Below, piece after piece: positions 26,969 to 35,362 of a stretch of DNA of 64,000 bases (position 1 is its first letter; the number at the start of each line of letters is the position of its first letter). Below the pieces are notes generated by a model that was not told the origin of the DNA, did no database searches, and saw nothing but the letters and a program-made list of their open reading frames with translations. The stretch is from the NCBI RefSeq assembly GCF_003402575.1, contig NZ_BGZJ01000001.1, positions 806,001 through 870,000 of the forward strand, in the 5' to 3' direction. A program made the position numbers and the translations under genes. This DNA comes from Mesosutterella multiformis. GTDB taxonomy: Bacteria; Pseudomonadota; Gammaproteobacteria; Burkholderiales; Burkholderiaceae_F.

Positions 26969-28315
26969 TCAGTTGAAGTCCTTTTCCTTATTGATCAGGG
27001 TGCCGCCGAGCGTGTGCACGCGGACATCCGTAATTTTGACCTGAACCATCTTGCCGAGAAGATCGAGGGGGCCCTCAAAATTCACGACACGGTTGTTATC
27101 CGTACGGGCGGCAAGCATGCCTTCGCCCTTCTTGCTCGCGCCGGTGACGAGTACGCGCTGGATGGATCCCACCATCGCTTCGGAAATCCGGAGCGCCTGG
27201 GCATCATTCACCTTCTGCAGCTTCTGCAGCCGCTCAAGCTTCACTTCCTGAGGCGTGCTGTCAGGCATGTCCGCGGCGGGCGTACCAGGGCGCGGGCTGA
27301 AAACGAAGGAGAAACTCGCGTCAAACCGGCACTCGTCAATCAGCTTCATCGTAGCCTCGAAATCCTCTTCCGTTTCGCCCGGGAAGCCGACGATGAAGTC
27401 GGAAGTGATGCAGATATCAGGACGGGCCTCACGGAGTCCGCGGATGATCGACAGATACTGTTCCGTTGTGTAGCCGCGCTTCATCAGTTCGAGCACATGG
27501 TCGGAGCCGGACTGAACCGGAAGGTGAACATGGCTCACGATCTTCGGGATCGTCCGATAGGCATTGATCAGGCGAGGCGTGAAGTTCGTCGGGTGAGACG
27601 TCATGAAGCGGATACGCTCAATGCCGTCAATCGCGGCGATCAGCTCAAGCAGCATCGCGAAATCGATTTCGTCGCCGTCAGGCAGTTCACCTTCATAGGC
27701 GTTCACGTTCTGACCGAGAAGCGTGATTTCGCAGACGCCTTGCTCGGCGAGGCTCTTCACATCGCGGAGCACATCCGCCACGGGACGCGACAGCTCCTGG
27801 CCTCGGGTATACGGCACCACACAGTACGTGCAGAACTTCGAGCAGCCTTCCATGATGGAAATAAAGGCGGCGGAACCGTTCTTATGCGGCTCCGGCATGT
27901 AGTCAAACTTTTCGATGCCAGGGAACGACACGTCGACCTGCGAGTGGTGGCAGGTCTTGCACTTATCGAGCATGTCGGGCAGGCGGTGAAGCGTCTGGGG
28001 CCCGAAGACGACGTCCACGTAGGGAGCGCGTTCAATGATCTTTGAGCCTTCCTGGCTTGCCACACAGCCGCCGACCGCGATCTTCATGCCGGGACGCTGT
28101 TCCTTCAGAGTCCGGATCCGGCCGAGTTCGGAATAGACCTTCTGCTGGGCCTTGTCTCGGATCGAACAGGTGTTCAGAATGACGAGATCCGCGTCTTCGG
28201 CGGAATTGGTTTTGATATAGCCGCTGCTGTCAGTCATCAGGTCCACGATCCGGTTCGAATCGTATTCGTTCATCTGGCAGCCAAAGGATTTGATAAAGAT
28301 TTTTTTCGCAGTCAC
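26969..28315 (-). CDS. miaB: tRNA-2-methylthio-N6-dimethylallyladenosine synthase
   Basis: Radical SAM methylthiotransferase modifying A37 of tRNAs reading UNN codons. The 448-residue protein has the auxiliary cluster cysteines in [21 protein letters not shown] and [11 protein letters not shown]. The radical SAM CxxxCxxC is in [16 protein letters not shown] (about residues 155-170), and a C-terminal TRAM domain follows (about 385-445). Translation begins at GTG with GGAT upstream. It heads the miaB-phoH-ybeY-corC-lnt run and is divergent from the radical SAM gene at 28515. The leader contains a CGCAGG/CCTGCG dyad near 28383-28400. Confidence 0.97.
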   Translation of the reverse strand: MTAKKIFIKSFGCQMNEYDSNRIVDLMTDSSGYIKTNSAEDADLVILNTCSIRDKAQQKVYSELGRIRTLKEQRPGMKIAVGGCVASQEGSKIIERAPYVDVVFGPQTLHRLPDMLDKCKTCHHSQVDVSFPGIEKFDYMPEPHKNGSAAFISIMEGCSKFCTYCVVPYTRGQELSRPVADVLRDVKSLAEQGVCEITLLGQNVNAYEGELPDGDEIDFAMLLELIAAIDGIERIRFMTSHPTNFTPRLINAYRTIPKIVSHVHLPVQSGSDHVLELMKRGYTTEQYLSIIRGLREARPDICITSDFIVGFPGETEEDFEATMKLIDECRFDASFSFVFSPRPGTPAADMPDSTPQEVKLERLQKLQKVNDAQALRISEAMVGSIQRVLVTGASKKGEGMLAARTDNNRVVNFEGPLDLLGKMVQVKITDVRVHTLGGTLINKEKDFN

Positions 28316-28514
28316 GGTTTTTATCCGGGGGCGATCGAAAAGAAAGAGTCTTTCTGCTAGCGATCAGGTAGGGGAAGAAGCGCAGGTGTAATCCTGCGTC
28401 AAAACTGCTAATTTTAAACACTTTTAGTTTCCTGTACGGTGCCTGAGGGCAGAATCCGCAGAGAATTAGAATGTGTGCCCTCTATGCATTACTCCGGAAT
28501 TCGGAACTTTATTC

Positions 28515-29447
28515 ATGCTGGAAATTCATCAGGAAACGGGCTGCCGGCTCTGCCCGAGAAAATGCGGTGTGCTCCGTGAGGGGATTGTGACGGCTCCCAA
28601 GCGGGCGCTCTGCCGCGCGTCAGGGAAAGCTGAGGTGGCGCTCGTGTCACTGCACCGCTGGGAGGAGCCCTGTATCTCTGGAAGCCAGGGTGCGGGAACG
28701 GTCTTCTTTTCACACTGCAATCTTCGCTGCTGCTTTTGCCAGAATCACGAAATCAGCGCGGAAGGAAGCGGCTTTGCCGTGACGGATGAGCGGCTCGCGG
28801 AGATCTTCCTCGAGCAGCAGAGCCGCGGAGCGACGTGTCTTGAACTGGTGACACCGACTCACTATGTCGAAAACATCATCCGGGCGATCGATATCGCGAG
28901 AAGCCGCGGTTTCTCGCTCCGAGTGGCCTACAACACGAATGGCTACGATCTGCCGGAAACGATCGGGCGGCTGAGGGGCTACGTGGATATGTATATGCCG
29001 GACCTCAAATACTTTGACTCCCGGTACGGCGAACGCTATTCAGGAGTTCCGCATTACTTTGAGACGGCAAGCGTGGCGATCCGGGCCATGTTTGACGCTG
29101 TCGGCCGGTATCGGGTCGGTGAGGACGGCCTGATGCGGAGCGGTCTCATCGTGCGACATTTGGTTCTTCCGGGGCTTTGGCGTGACAGCTGCCGGTGTCT
29201 TGACTGGCTGTGGGAAAATTTCGGTAATGATGTCTGCGTCAGCCTGATGAATCAGTACATGCCGCTTTACAAGGCGTCGCGTCACCCTGAGATCAACCGG
29301 AAGCTTTTCACGCTGGAGTATCAGAAGGTCGTGCGTCACGCCGAGTCACTCGGATACCGCAACTGTTTCATTCAGATCGGCGAGACGGCCGAGTCGAAAT
29401 TCATCCCGGTTTTCGACGGCACAAACGTACTCCGTGCCTCAGACTGA
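28515..29447 (+). CDS. COG1313-type radical SAM protein (PflX/AmmeMemoRadiSam-like)
   Basis: The 310-residue protein has an N-terminal cysteine set CRLCPRKC and a radical SAM triad in FSHCNLRCCFCQN. LVTPTHYV, YNTNGYD and MYMPDLKYFD follow in the order seen in the 'putative pyruvate formate-lyase activating enzyme' family COG1313. No glycyl-radical enzyme lies nearby, so the annotated activating role is unproven and the true substrate is unknown. I use the ATG at 28515 (GGAA nine bases upstream); an in-frame GTG at 28473 would add 14 residues. It stands alone between miaB and yqgE. Confidence 0.82.
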   Translation: MLEIHQETGCRLCPRKCGVLREGIVTAPKRALCRASGKAEVALVSLHRWEEPCISGSQGAGTVFFSHCNLRCCFCQNHEISAEGSGFAVTDERLAEIFLEQQSRGATCLELVTPTHYVENIIRAIDIARSRGFSLRVAYNTNGYDLPETIGRLRGYVDMYMPDLKYFDSRYGERYSGVPHYFETASVAIRAMFDAVGRYRVGEDGLMRSGLIVRHLVLPGLWRDSCRCLDWLWENFGNDVCVSLMNQYMPLYKASRHPEINRKLFTLEYQKVVRHAESLGYRNCFIQIGETAESKFIPVFDGTNVLRASD

Positions 29448-29538
29448 AGTCTTTTCGGTCCGCACGTTTTGTTTTGTGCTACAAAAAGAATAAGTAAGCC
29501 TGCGGAAGGCAGACATCTCGAGTAACGGGAGAAAGAAA

Positions 29539-30111
29539 ATGGATGAAAACATGGAACTGCAAAATCATCTGCTTGTTGCGATGCCTTCACTGCGCGACCC
29601 GAATTTCGCCGGAACGGTGGTCTATATCACCGGGCACGATGAAAAAGGATCCCGGGGCTTCGTGATTAACCGGCAGACGGAACTGATGCTGTCGGACGTG
29701 CTCGAGCAGTCGAAGGTGATCGCGAAGGGCTCGCCCCGGCTGCCTGACCGCGTCTTTATCGGCGGTCCGGTTGATCCCCAGAGGGGATTTCTCCTTCATG
29801 AGAAGGCGGGGGAATACGCGGCGTCCCGTGAGATTTCCCCCACGCTGTGTGTGACACTGTCAGCCGACGTGCTGAGCCGCATGTGCCGCGGGGAAGGACC
29901 CAAACGCCGCCTTTTCCTGCTGGGTCTCGCCGGATGGCTCCCCGGGCAGCTCGAGGCGGAGATCGCGATTGGCAGCTGGATCACTGTACCCGCGACGGAG
30001 GAGATCCTTTTCGATGTGCCGCCTGAAGAGCGCTATGACTATGCGCTTTCTCAGATCGGCATCAGCCGCGAACAGCTTGAAGCTTCAGAGGAGCAGGCGG
30101 GTCATGCCTGA
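29539..30111 (+). CDS. yqgE: UPF0301/AlgH family protein YqgE
   Basis: A 190-residue soluble protein of the YqgE/AlgH family with the typical N-terminus LQNHLLVAMPSLRDPNFAGTVV (blocks at residues 7-28), GSRGFVINRQ, VFIGGPVDPQRGFLLH and LGLAGWLPGQLEAEI. The molecular function remains undefined. The ATG is preceded by GGGAGAAAG. ruvX starts inside its 3' end with an eight-base overlap, a widely conserved pairing. Confidence 0.92.
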   Translation: MDENMELQNHLLVAMPSLRDPNFAGTVVYITGHDEKGSRGFVINRQTELMLSDVLEQSKVIAKGSPRLPDRVFIGGPVDPQRGFLLHEKAGEYAASREISPTLCVTLSADVLSRMCRGEGPKRRLFLLGLAGWLPGQLEAEIAIGSWITVPATEEILFDVPPEERYDYALSQIGISREQLEASEEQAGHA

Positions 30112-30514
30112 TAAAGCAAATCCCCGGGATCTTTCCGGAACTATTGTCGCTTTTGATTTTGGACTGGCGAGGATTGGCGCCGCGGTCGGCAATACGCTGT
30201 CGCGTTCTGCCCGTCCTGTCAGGATCTTCCCCGCCCGAACGAATGCCGATAAGTGGGGTGGTGTGGAGGCGATTCTCCGCGAATGGGAACCGGTAGCGGT
30301 GGTGGTCGGCGTACCTCTCCGCTCAGGAGGGGAACGTCAGGAACTCACGGATCGGGCTGAACGATTCTCCCGTCAGATTGAGGGAAGGTTTTCTCTTCCT
30401 GTGTATCCGGTCGATGAGCGGTTCTCGTCCGTTGACGTGGAACAGGGCCGGATGAAAATCGATGATCAGTCGGCCGCTGTGATTCTTGAGCAGTGGTTCA
30501 GTGAAAATTTTTAA
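30104..30514 (+). CDS. ruvX: Holliday-junction resolvase-like protein RuvX (YqgF)
   Basis: RNase H-like fold protein implicated in 16S rRNA 5' processing and, in some species, junction resolution. From the ATG at 30104 it has 136 residues. IVAFDFGLARIGAAVG carries the first acidic residue, VVVGVPLRSGGE follows, and YPVDERFSSVDVE carries the later catalytic acids. GGAGCAGGCGGG upstream is a good ribosome site. A longer reading frame from 29969 overlaps yqgE almost fully and is not needed. It is coupled to yqgE. Confidence 0.93.
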   Translation: MPDKANPRDLSGTIVAFDFGLARIGAAVGNTLSRSARPVRIFPARTNADKWGGVEAILREWEPVAVVVGVPLRSGGERQELTDRAERFSRQIEGRFSLPVYPVDERFSSVDVEQGRMKIDDQSAAVILEQWFSENF

Positions 30515-30532
30515 AGCTTTGAGGATATCCCG

Positions 30533-31369
30533 ATGAACTATCTGACCGGGGCTTTGCGCTTCATTCTGATCGTCATTTCGATACCGTTCTTCATGTTCGT
30601 TGCCGGGGTGCGTTTCCCGAAAGCGGAGGAAGCGGAATATCGGAAACTGGTTGAAACCTGGTGCAGGAGGCTTCTCGCGATGCTGGGGGTCCGGGTGTCT
30701 TATACCGGAAGGCCGCTGCGGCACCCGGCGCCGGGAGAAAAAGGGTACCTGCTGCTTTCAAACCATATTTCCTTCCTGGATATCTTTTCCATCGATACCC
30801 TGATCTGCTCGCGGTTTGTTGCGAAGGCGGAGATCAGCCGCTGGCCTGCATTCGGCACGATTGCGAAAGGGGTGCGCACGATCTTTATTGAGCGAGGCAA
30901 CCGCAGAGCTATTCTCGCGATTGCGGAGCAGATGGAGTCAGCGCTGAACCGGGGTGAAAACGTGATCTTCTTCCCGGAGGGAACCACCAGTCTTGGCAAT
31001 ACACTTCTGCCGCTTCACGCGAATCTGATTGAGGCCGCCGTGGCGACCGGCGCCACGGTGCAGCCTCTGGTGCTTCGCTATAAGAGCCGGGGAAAACTGA
31101 CGACCCGGATGTCATACGCGGGGGATGTATCGATTTTCCACTGCCTATGGAATGTAGTGACAACGCCGGATGCGACGGTAGAGGTGGAGGTGCTTGATCC
31201 GATTGACCCTGCGGGGAAGAACCGGCATCAGATCTGCCGCGAGGTGTCGGCCCGGATGGCGGCCGCTCTTGGCGTTCGCGATCCGGCGATTGAAGAGGAA
31301 CGGCGGGAACTTACTTTGCGGCCGGTTTTGAAGCAGACGGTTCGCACCAAAGCGGACAGCGTTCCATAA
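30533..31369 (+). CDS. PlsC-family lysophospholipid acyltransferase, second paralogue
   Basis: A 278-residue acyltransferase with an N-terminal membrane helix (ALRFILIVISIPFFMFVAGV) and the canonical HX4D motif in NHISFLDIF. It also has FIERGNRRA and the FPEGTT acceptor-binding motif. It differs from the paralogue at 19198 by having Asp in place of Glu in the catalytic motif and a longer C-terminus. It could be the housekeeping PlsC or an OlsA/lyso-ornithine or NlaB-like enzyme; sequence does not decide. GAGGAT precedes the ATG. Its last 59 bases overlap the convergent apaH gene. Confidence 0.85.
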   Translation: MNYLTGALRFILIVISIPFFMFVAGVRFPKAEEAEYRKLVETWCRRLLAMLGVRVSYTGRPLRHPAPGEKGYLLLSNHISFLDIFSIDTLICSRFVAKAEISRWPAFGTIAKGVRTIFIERGNRRAILAIAEQMESALNRGENVIFFPEGTTSLGNTLLPLHANLIEAAVATGATVQPLVLRYKSRGKLTTRMSYAGDVSIFHCLWNVVTTPDATVEVEVLDPIDPAGKNRHQICREVSARMAAALGVRDPAIEEERRELTLRPVLKQTVRTKADSVP

Positions 31370-32159
31370 AGATCCGGCGGTCGCTCATCCGGATAGCGGT
31401 GAGCGATCCGCCCCAGAGGCAGCCCGTATCAATGGCGATCAGGTTGGGGCGGAGCATCAGGCCGAGCATGGACCAATGACCGATCACGATCAGCTGATCG
31501 AGAAGCCGGCGGTCCGTCCGCAGGAACCACGGCGTGAGCCCCGCGGGAGCCTGGGCAAGGCCTTCCCGTGTATCGAAGTCGAGCGTTCCGTCTTCCTTCA
31601 CAAAACGGATGCGGGTGAAGGCGTTGAAAATAGCGCGCATTCTCTCGCTTCCTGTGAGATCCGGAGCCCACTGACTCGGACCATACATATCCTTCAGATA
31701 GTCTTTCCAGCCGTCGCCCGAGAGATGGGACTCGGCTTCCTGCGCGAGTTTCAGCGCGTCTTCAAGGCTCCATGACGGATGAACACCGGCATGAACGAAG
31801 AGAGCTCCCGCCTCATAAATCGCGATCTTCTGACGGCGGAGCCATCCGATCAGCTCATCGGCATCCGGTGCCTCAAGAATCGGTGTGATGGTGTCCCGGC
31901 GATGAACGTTCCCGTGCCCTGCAGCCACCGCGAGCAGATGGAGGTCATGGTTGCCGAGAAGGCACTGAGCCCTTCCGGATTCCTGAAGCTCCTTCACCCG
32001 TCTCAGCGTTTCAAGCGACTGAGGGCCGCGGTTGACGAGATCTCCCATGAAGATCAGGGGAGCGGTATCGGGAAGCTGTTCCAGCAGGCCTTCCAGGCTT
32101 TCATAGCAGCCCTGCAGATCACCGATAGCAATGACAGAAGAAGTGTTCAAACCAGCCAC
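31311..32159 (-). CDS. apaH: Symmetrical diadenosine tetraphosphatase
   Basis: Hydrolyses Ap4A to two ADP and can decap Np4-capped RNA. Calcineurin-like phosphoesterase motifs are GDLQGC, GDLVNRGPQS, LLGNHDLHLLAV, VHAGVHPSW and the C-terminal IGHW/IDTGCLWGG. I start at the GTG at 32159, which has GAGGAAA upstream; an in-frame TTG five codons earlier overlaps that site. The protein then has 282 residues. It follows rfaE2 within 20 bases, so it may be part of the heptose operon. Its 3' end overlaps the convergent acyltransferase gene. Confidence 0.93.
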   Translation of the reverse strand: MAGLNTSSVIAIGDLQGCYESLEGLLEQLPDTAPLIFMGDLVNRGPQSLETLRRVKELQESGRAQCLLGNHDLHLLAVAAGHGNVHRRDTITPILEAPDADELIGWLRRQKIAIYEAGALFVHAGVHPSWSLEDALKLAQEAESHLSGDGWKDYLKDMYGPSQWAPDLTGSERMRAIFNAFTRIRFVKEDGTLDFDTREGLAQAPAGLTPWFLRTDRRLLDQLIVIGHWSMLGLMLRPNLIAIDTGCLWGGSLTAIRMSDRRIFMERCPLWCEPSASKPAAK

Positions 32160-32177
32160 AGCGTATTTCCTCAAGAA

Positions 32178-32681
32178 TTAATGCCCGCCCGACTTCCTGA
32201 CACGTTCAAGAAGCGAAGTGGTGGAGCGCTCATACTCAAAACTGATGGTAAGCGCTTTTCCGCCCCAGGTGCTGACAAGTTTCGCTTCGGGCAGATCCTC
32301 AACCCGATAGTCGCCGCCCTTGACATAGATATCCGGGCGCACGGCTTCAATTGCCTTCAGAGGCACTTTGTCCGTGAAGACCGTGACGAGCGACACGCTT
32401 TCCAGCGCGGCAAGGACAGCGGCCCGGTCCTGTTCGGTGTTGATCGGGCGGTCATCCCCCTTTCCAAGCATCCGGACCGAGGCGTCAGAATTCACAGCGA
32501 CGACAAGGCTTTTTCCCAGAGCGGCCGCCTGCGCGAGATACGTGACGTGTCCGCGATGAAGAATGTCGAAGACGCCGTTAGTCATGACGATCGGATGAGG
32601 AAGCTCTGACGCGCGTTCCCTCAGATCCTCGAAGGAGACGATTTTGCGGGTGAAGTCAGGAATCGGGAGATGTTCGCTCAT
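32178..32681 (-). CDS. rfaE2: D-glycero-beta-D-manno-heptose 1-phosphate adenylyltransferase
   Basis: Stand-alone equivalent of the HldE C-terminal domain; adenylates heptose 1-phosphate to ADP-heptose for the LPS core. The 167-residue protein has the nucleotidyltransferase signature TNGVFDILHRGHVTYL (HxGH at about residues 43-46). NSDASVRMLGKG, RPINTEQDRAAVL and the IYVKGGDY block follow. The separate RfaE1 and RfaE2 arrangement is common in betaproteobacteria. It begins four bases after the gmhB stop. Confidence 0.95.
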   Translation of the reverse strand: MSEHLPIPDFTRKIVSFEDLRERASELPHPIVMTNGVFDILHRGHVTYLAQAAALGKSLVVAVNSDASVRMLGKGDDRPINTEQDRAAVLAALESVSLVTVFTDKVPLKAIEAVRPDIYVKGGDYRVEDLPEAKLVSTWGGKALTISFEYERSTTSLLERVRKSGGH

Positions 32682-32684
32682 GAG

Positions 32685-33263
32685 TCAGATATCCGTGCAG
32701 AAGCTGCGGAACCAGGGACTGGTGACCGCGCTCAGAAGATTATTGAAAACGGCTGTCGAGTCAGCGGAGGCGGAAGGAATCGCTTTTCCATCGGTGCCGA
32801 GAAGAATCCTCTCCCGGACTCCGGCTGCCGCGCCGGCCTCCATGTCCCGGGGGCTGTCGCCGAAGATGACGCTCCGGGCGGGATCGATCCCGAATTCCCC
32901 GATAGCGTCAAGGATCATGCCGGGCTGCGGCTTGCGGCAGCGGCAGACTCTGCGATAGCGCTCGATTTTGGCATCGGGGTGATGCGGGCAGAAGTAGACC
33001 TTTTCGATCGGGGCACCGTCAGACGCCATTTCGTTCTGCATCCAGGAGGTGAGCCTGAGAAAGTCTTCTTCGGTGTAATAGCCGCGTCCGATCCCGGACT
33101 GATTGGTCACCACAAAAAGCTTAAAGCCTGCGCGGGAGAGAATCCGGCAGGCTTCAACTGCCCCGGGAACGAACACGAATTCGTCCCGGCGGCAGACGTA
33201 GCCGCTGTCGATGTTGATGACGCCATCGCGATCAAGAAACGCGGCTCTGATATGGGAATCCAT
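32685..33263 (-). CDS. gmhB: D-glycero-beta-D-manno-heptose 1,7-bisphosphate 7-phosphatase
   Basis: HAD-superfamily phosphatase acting between the heptose kinase and adenylyltransferase steps. From the ATG at 33263 it has 192 residues: AAFLDRDGVINID carries the nucleophilic Asp pair and VVTNQSGIGRGY is motif II. The zinc loop is FCPHHPDAKIERYRRVCRCRKP in pieces (Cys-x-His, Cys-x-Cys). FGDSPRDMEAG holds the last acids. The ATG is two bases after the hldD stop. An in-frame TTG at 33287 would lengthen it by eight residues. Confidence 0.93.
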   Translation of the reverse strand: MDSHIRAAFLDRDGVINIDSGYVCRRDEFVFVPGAVEACRILSRAGFKLFVVTNQSGIGRGYYTEEDFLRLTSWMQNEMASDGAPIEKVYFCPHHPDAKIERYRRVCRCRKPQPGMILDAIGEFGIDPARSVIFGDSPRDMEAGAAAGVRERILLGTDGKAIPSASADSTAVFNNLLSAVTSPWFRSFCTDI

Positions 33264-33264
33264 A

Positions 33265-34275
33265 TTACGGGTTCGGGTAGCGGGCAAGAAGATCCTTCAT
33301 GTAGAGGGCGGTGCCTTCCTCGACAGTCTTGAAGGTCGTCTTGCATCCCGCGCCGCGCAGGTTGGTCAGATCAGCCTGCGTGAAGGCCTGATACTTGCCT
33401 TTCAGCGCTTCGGGGAACGGAATGTATTCGATGTAGCCCTGAGACACGGCTTCTTCGAGGGTGAGCGGCTTCGTGATCTTCTTCTCTTCCGCGAGCAGCG
33501 TGTTCACCACGGTGAGCGAGATGTCGTTGAACGGCTGGGATCGGCCCGTGCCGAGGTTGAAAATGCCGGTCACCGGGTGATCGAAGAAACCCAGGATCGT
33601 GTCAATGACGTCGCCGACGTAAACAAAGTCGCGGCGCTGTTCGCCGTTGCCATACCCGAGGCAGCCCTCAAACAGCTTCACCTTGCCTTCCTTGCGGAAC
33701 TGGAAGTACTGGTGGAAAGCGACGGAAGCCATGCGGCCCTTATGCTGCTCATGCGGACCGTAGACGTTGAAGTAGCGGAAGCCGGTCACCGGAGAGACGA
33801 CAGCGCCGCGGGCCATATCCCGGCGCAGCACCTGGTCGAACAGATACTTCGAGTAACCGTAGCAGTTGAGCGGGCCTTCATACTTCACATCTTCAACAAA
33901 CGTGGTGCTCGCGCCGTAAGTGGCAGCGGAAGACGCGTAAATGAAAGGCACCTTTTCCCGCTGGCACCAGTGATAGAGCTCAAGCGTGTAGCGGTAGTTG
34001 TTATCCATCACGTAGCGGCCGTCGGTCGCCATCGTGTCGGAGCAGGCGCCCTGATGGAAGACCGCTTCCGGACGGGGCATTTTCCCCTGACGCACGAGAT
34101 CGATGAAGTCGTGCTTATCCATGTAGTCGGAGATCTGGCATTCAGAAAGGTTCAGGAACTTGTCCGCCTTGGTCAGATTGTCGACCGCGAGAATGTCGGT
34201 GTATCCGCGCTTATTCAGTGCAATGGTGTTGTTGCAGCCGATGAAGCCGGCAGCGCCCGTAACGATAATGCTCAT
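33265..34275 (-). CDS. hldD: ADP-L-glycero-D-manno-heptose 6-epimerase
   Basis: Short-chain dehydrogenase-like epimerase performing the last step of ADP-heptose synthesis. The 336-residue protein has the NAD(P)-binding GAAGFIG (residues 7-13), the family hallmark [13 protein letters not shown], the YASSAATYG strand and catalytic YGYSK (Tyr-x-x-x-Lys). [13 protein letters not shown] completes the substrate site. It overlaps the rfaE1 stop by four bases. No gmhA isomerase is present in the window, so the pathway's first step is encoded elsewhere. Confidence 0.97.
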   Translation of the reverse strand: MSIIVTGAAGFIGCNNTIALNKRGYTDILAVDNLTKADKFLNLSECQISDYMDKHDFIDLVRQGKMPRPEAVFHQGACSDTMATDGRYVMDNNYRYTLELYHWCQREKVPFIYASSAATYGASTTFVEDVKYEGPLNCYGYSKYLFDQVLRRDMARGAVVSPVTGFRYFNVYGPHEQHKGRMASVAFHQYFQFRKEGKVKLFEGCLGYGNGEQRRDFVYVGDVIDTILGFFDHPVTGIFNLGTGRSQPFNDISLTVVNTLLAEEKKITKPLTLEEAVSQGYIEYIPFPEALKGKYQAFTQADLTNLRGAGCKTTFKTVEEGTALYMKDLLARYPNP

Positions 34276-35207
34276 TCAATGACTCCAGAAGGAAACAGTT
34301 CTTCGAAGGAAACGGTGGCCGTGCCGAGCTTGCCCACAACGATGCCGCCTGCGCGGTTCGCGATTTCAACGCACTTCTTGATGGGAATGCCGGCAGAGAT
34401 CATGGTGGCGAGAACGGCAATAACCGTGTCGCCTGCACCCGAGACGTCGTACACTTCGCGGGCCTCGGCGGGAACCGAAAATTTGCCTTCAGAAGTATAA
34501 AGCGTCATGCCTTCCTCACTCCTCGTGAGAAGGAGGGCCTGAAGCTCCAGATGCTCACGCAGGTTCTGCGCCTTTTCCGTGAGATCTTCCTCGGACTTCC
34601 AGTGCCCGGTGACTTCAGCGAGTTCCGCGCGGTTCGGGGTGATGATGGAAGCCCCCTTGTAGCGGTCGTAGTCCGAGCCCTTCGGGTCGATAAGAATGGT
34701 TTTTCCGGCATCTCTCGCGATCTGAATCATCTTTTTGATATGCGAGAGACCGCCCTTGCCGTAATCGGAAAGAATTACGGCGTCATGCGACGCGATTTCC
34801 CGACGGAAAGTGTCCAGGTGCGCAAGCAGAACTTCCTCCTGCGGCATACTCTCGAAGTCAGCCCGCAGCATCTGCTGCTGCCGGGCGACGATTCTCAGCT
34901 TCACGGTCGTTTCCAGCTTCGGGTCGAAGTGGAGGAGCGGCCGGATCGAAGAGTGATGCAGGAGCGCCTCGAGGTGCTTTCCGGATTCATCGTCTCCAAG
35001 CACCGTGAGGAGAGAAACACCGGCTCCCATGGCGGCGATGTTACGGGCAACGTTCGCGGCGCCGCCGAGACGTTCCTCGCGGCGTGTGATGCGTACGACG
35101 GGCACGGGGGCCTCAGGGGAAATGCGGTTCGCATCGCCAAACCAGTATTGATCCAGCATGGCGTCCCCGACTACGAGGAGCCGCCGATCGTGAAGAAGTT
35201 CTGTCAA
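34272..35207 (-). CDS. rfaE1: D-glycero-beta-D-manno-heptose 7-phosphate kinase
   Basis: PfkB/ribokinase-family kinase equal to the N-terminal domain of HldE. The open frame extends upstream, but a TTG at 35207 has a near-perfect GCGGAGG five bases ahead and gives the normal start ([19 protein letters not shown]). The protein then has about 311 residues. Motifs are [39 protein letters not shown] and the catalytic [14 protein letters not shown] near residue 245. It heads the rfaE1-hldD-gmhB-rfaE2(-apaH) minus-strand operon. Confidence 0.93.
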   Translation of the reverse strand: MTELLHDRRLLVVGDAMLDQYWFGDANRISPEAPVPVVRITRREERLGGAANVARNIAAMGAGVSLLTVLGDDESGKHLEALLHHSSIRPLLHFDPKLETTVKLRIVARQQQMLRADFESMPQEEVLLAHLDTFRREIASHDAVILSDYGKGGLSHIKKMIQIARDAGKTILIDPKGSDYDRYKGASIITPNRAELAEVTGHWKSEEDLTEKAQNLREHLELQALLLTRSEEGMTLYTSEGKFSVPAEAREVYDVSGAGDTVIAVLATMISAGIPIKKCVEIANRAGGIVVGKLGTATVSFEELFPSGVIE

Positions 35208-35249
35208 GGGAACCTCCGCTAATAAAAGAAATCTGACAGCTTGTATGGT

Positions 35250-35267
35250 ATACGTGATTTTACGTAT
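35250..35267. promoter_or_regulatory. Palindrome between rfaE1 and pgm
   Basis: ATACGT and ACGTAT form a perfect 6-base inverted repeat around GATTTT in the divergent region separating the heptose operon from the pgm-waaC-waaA operon. It may be an operator for both units or part of the rfaE1 promoter. No known regulator consensus is recognised. Confidence 0.35.
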
Positions 35268-35362
35268 CAGAGGCTGAGGTGTGGGCGGGGTCATTTTTGC
35301 CGGGGAGTCTGTCCTTGGCGCTAAACTCTCGCCTGAACACGTGACTTCAGGAGAAGGTTTCA

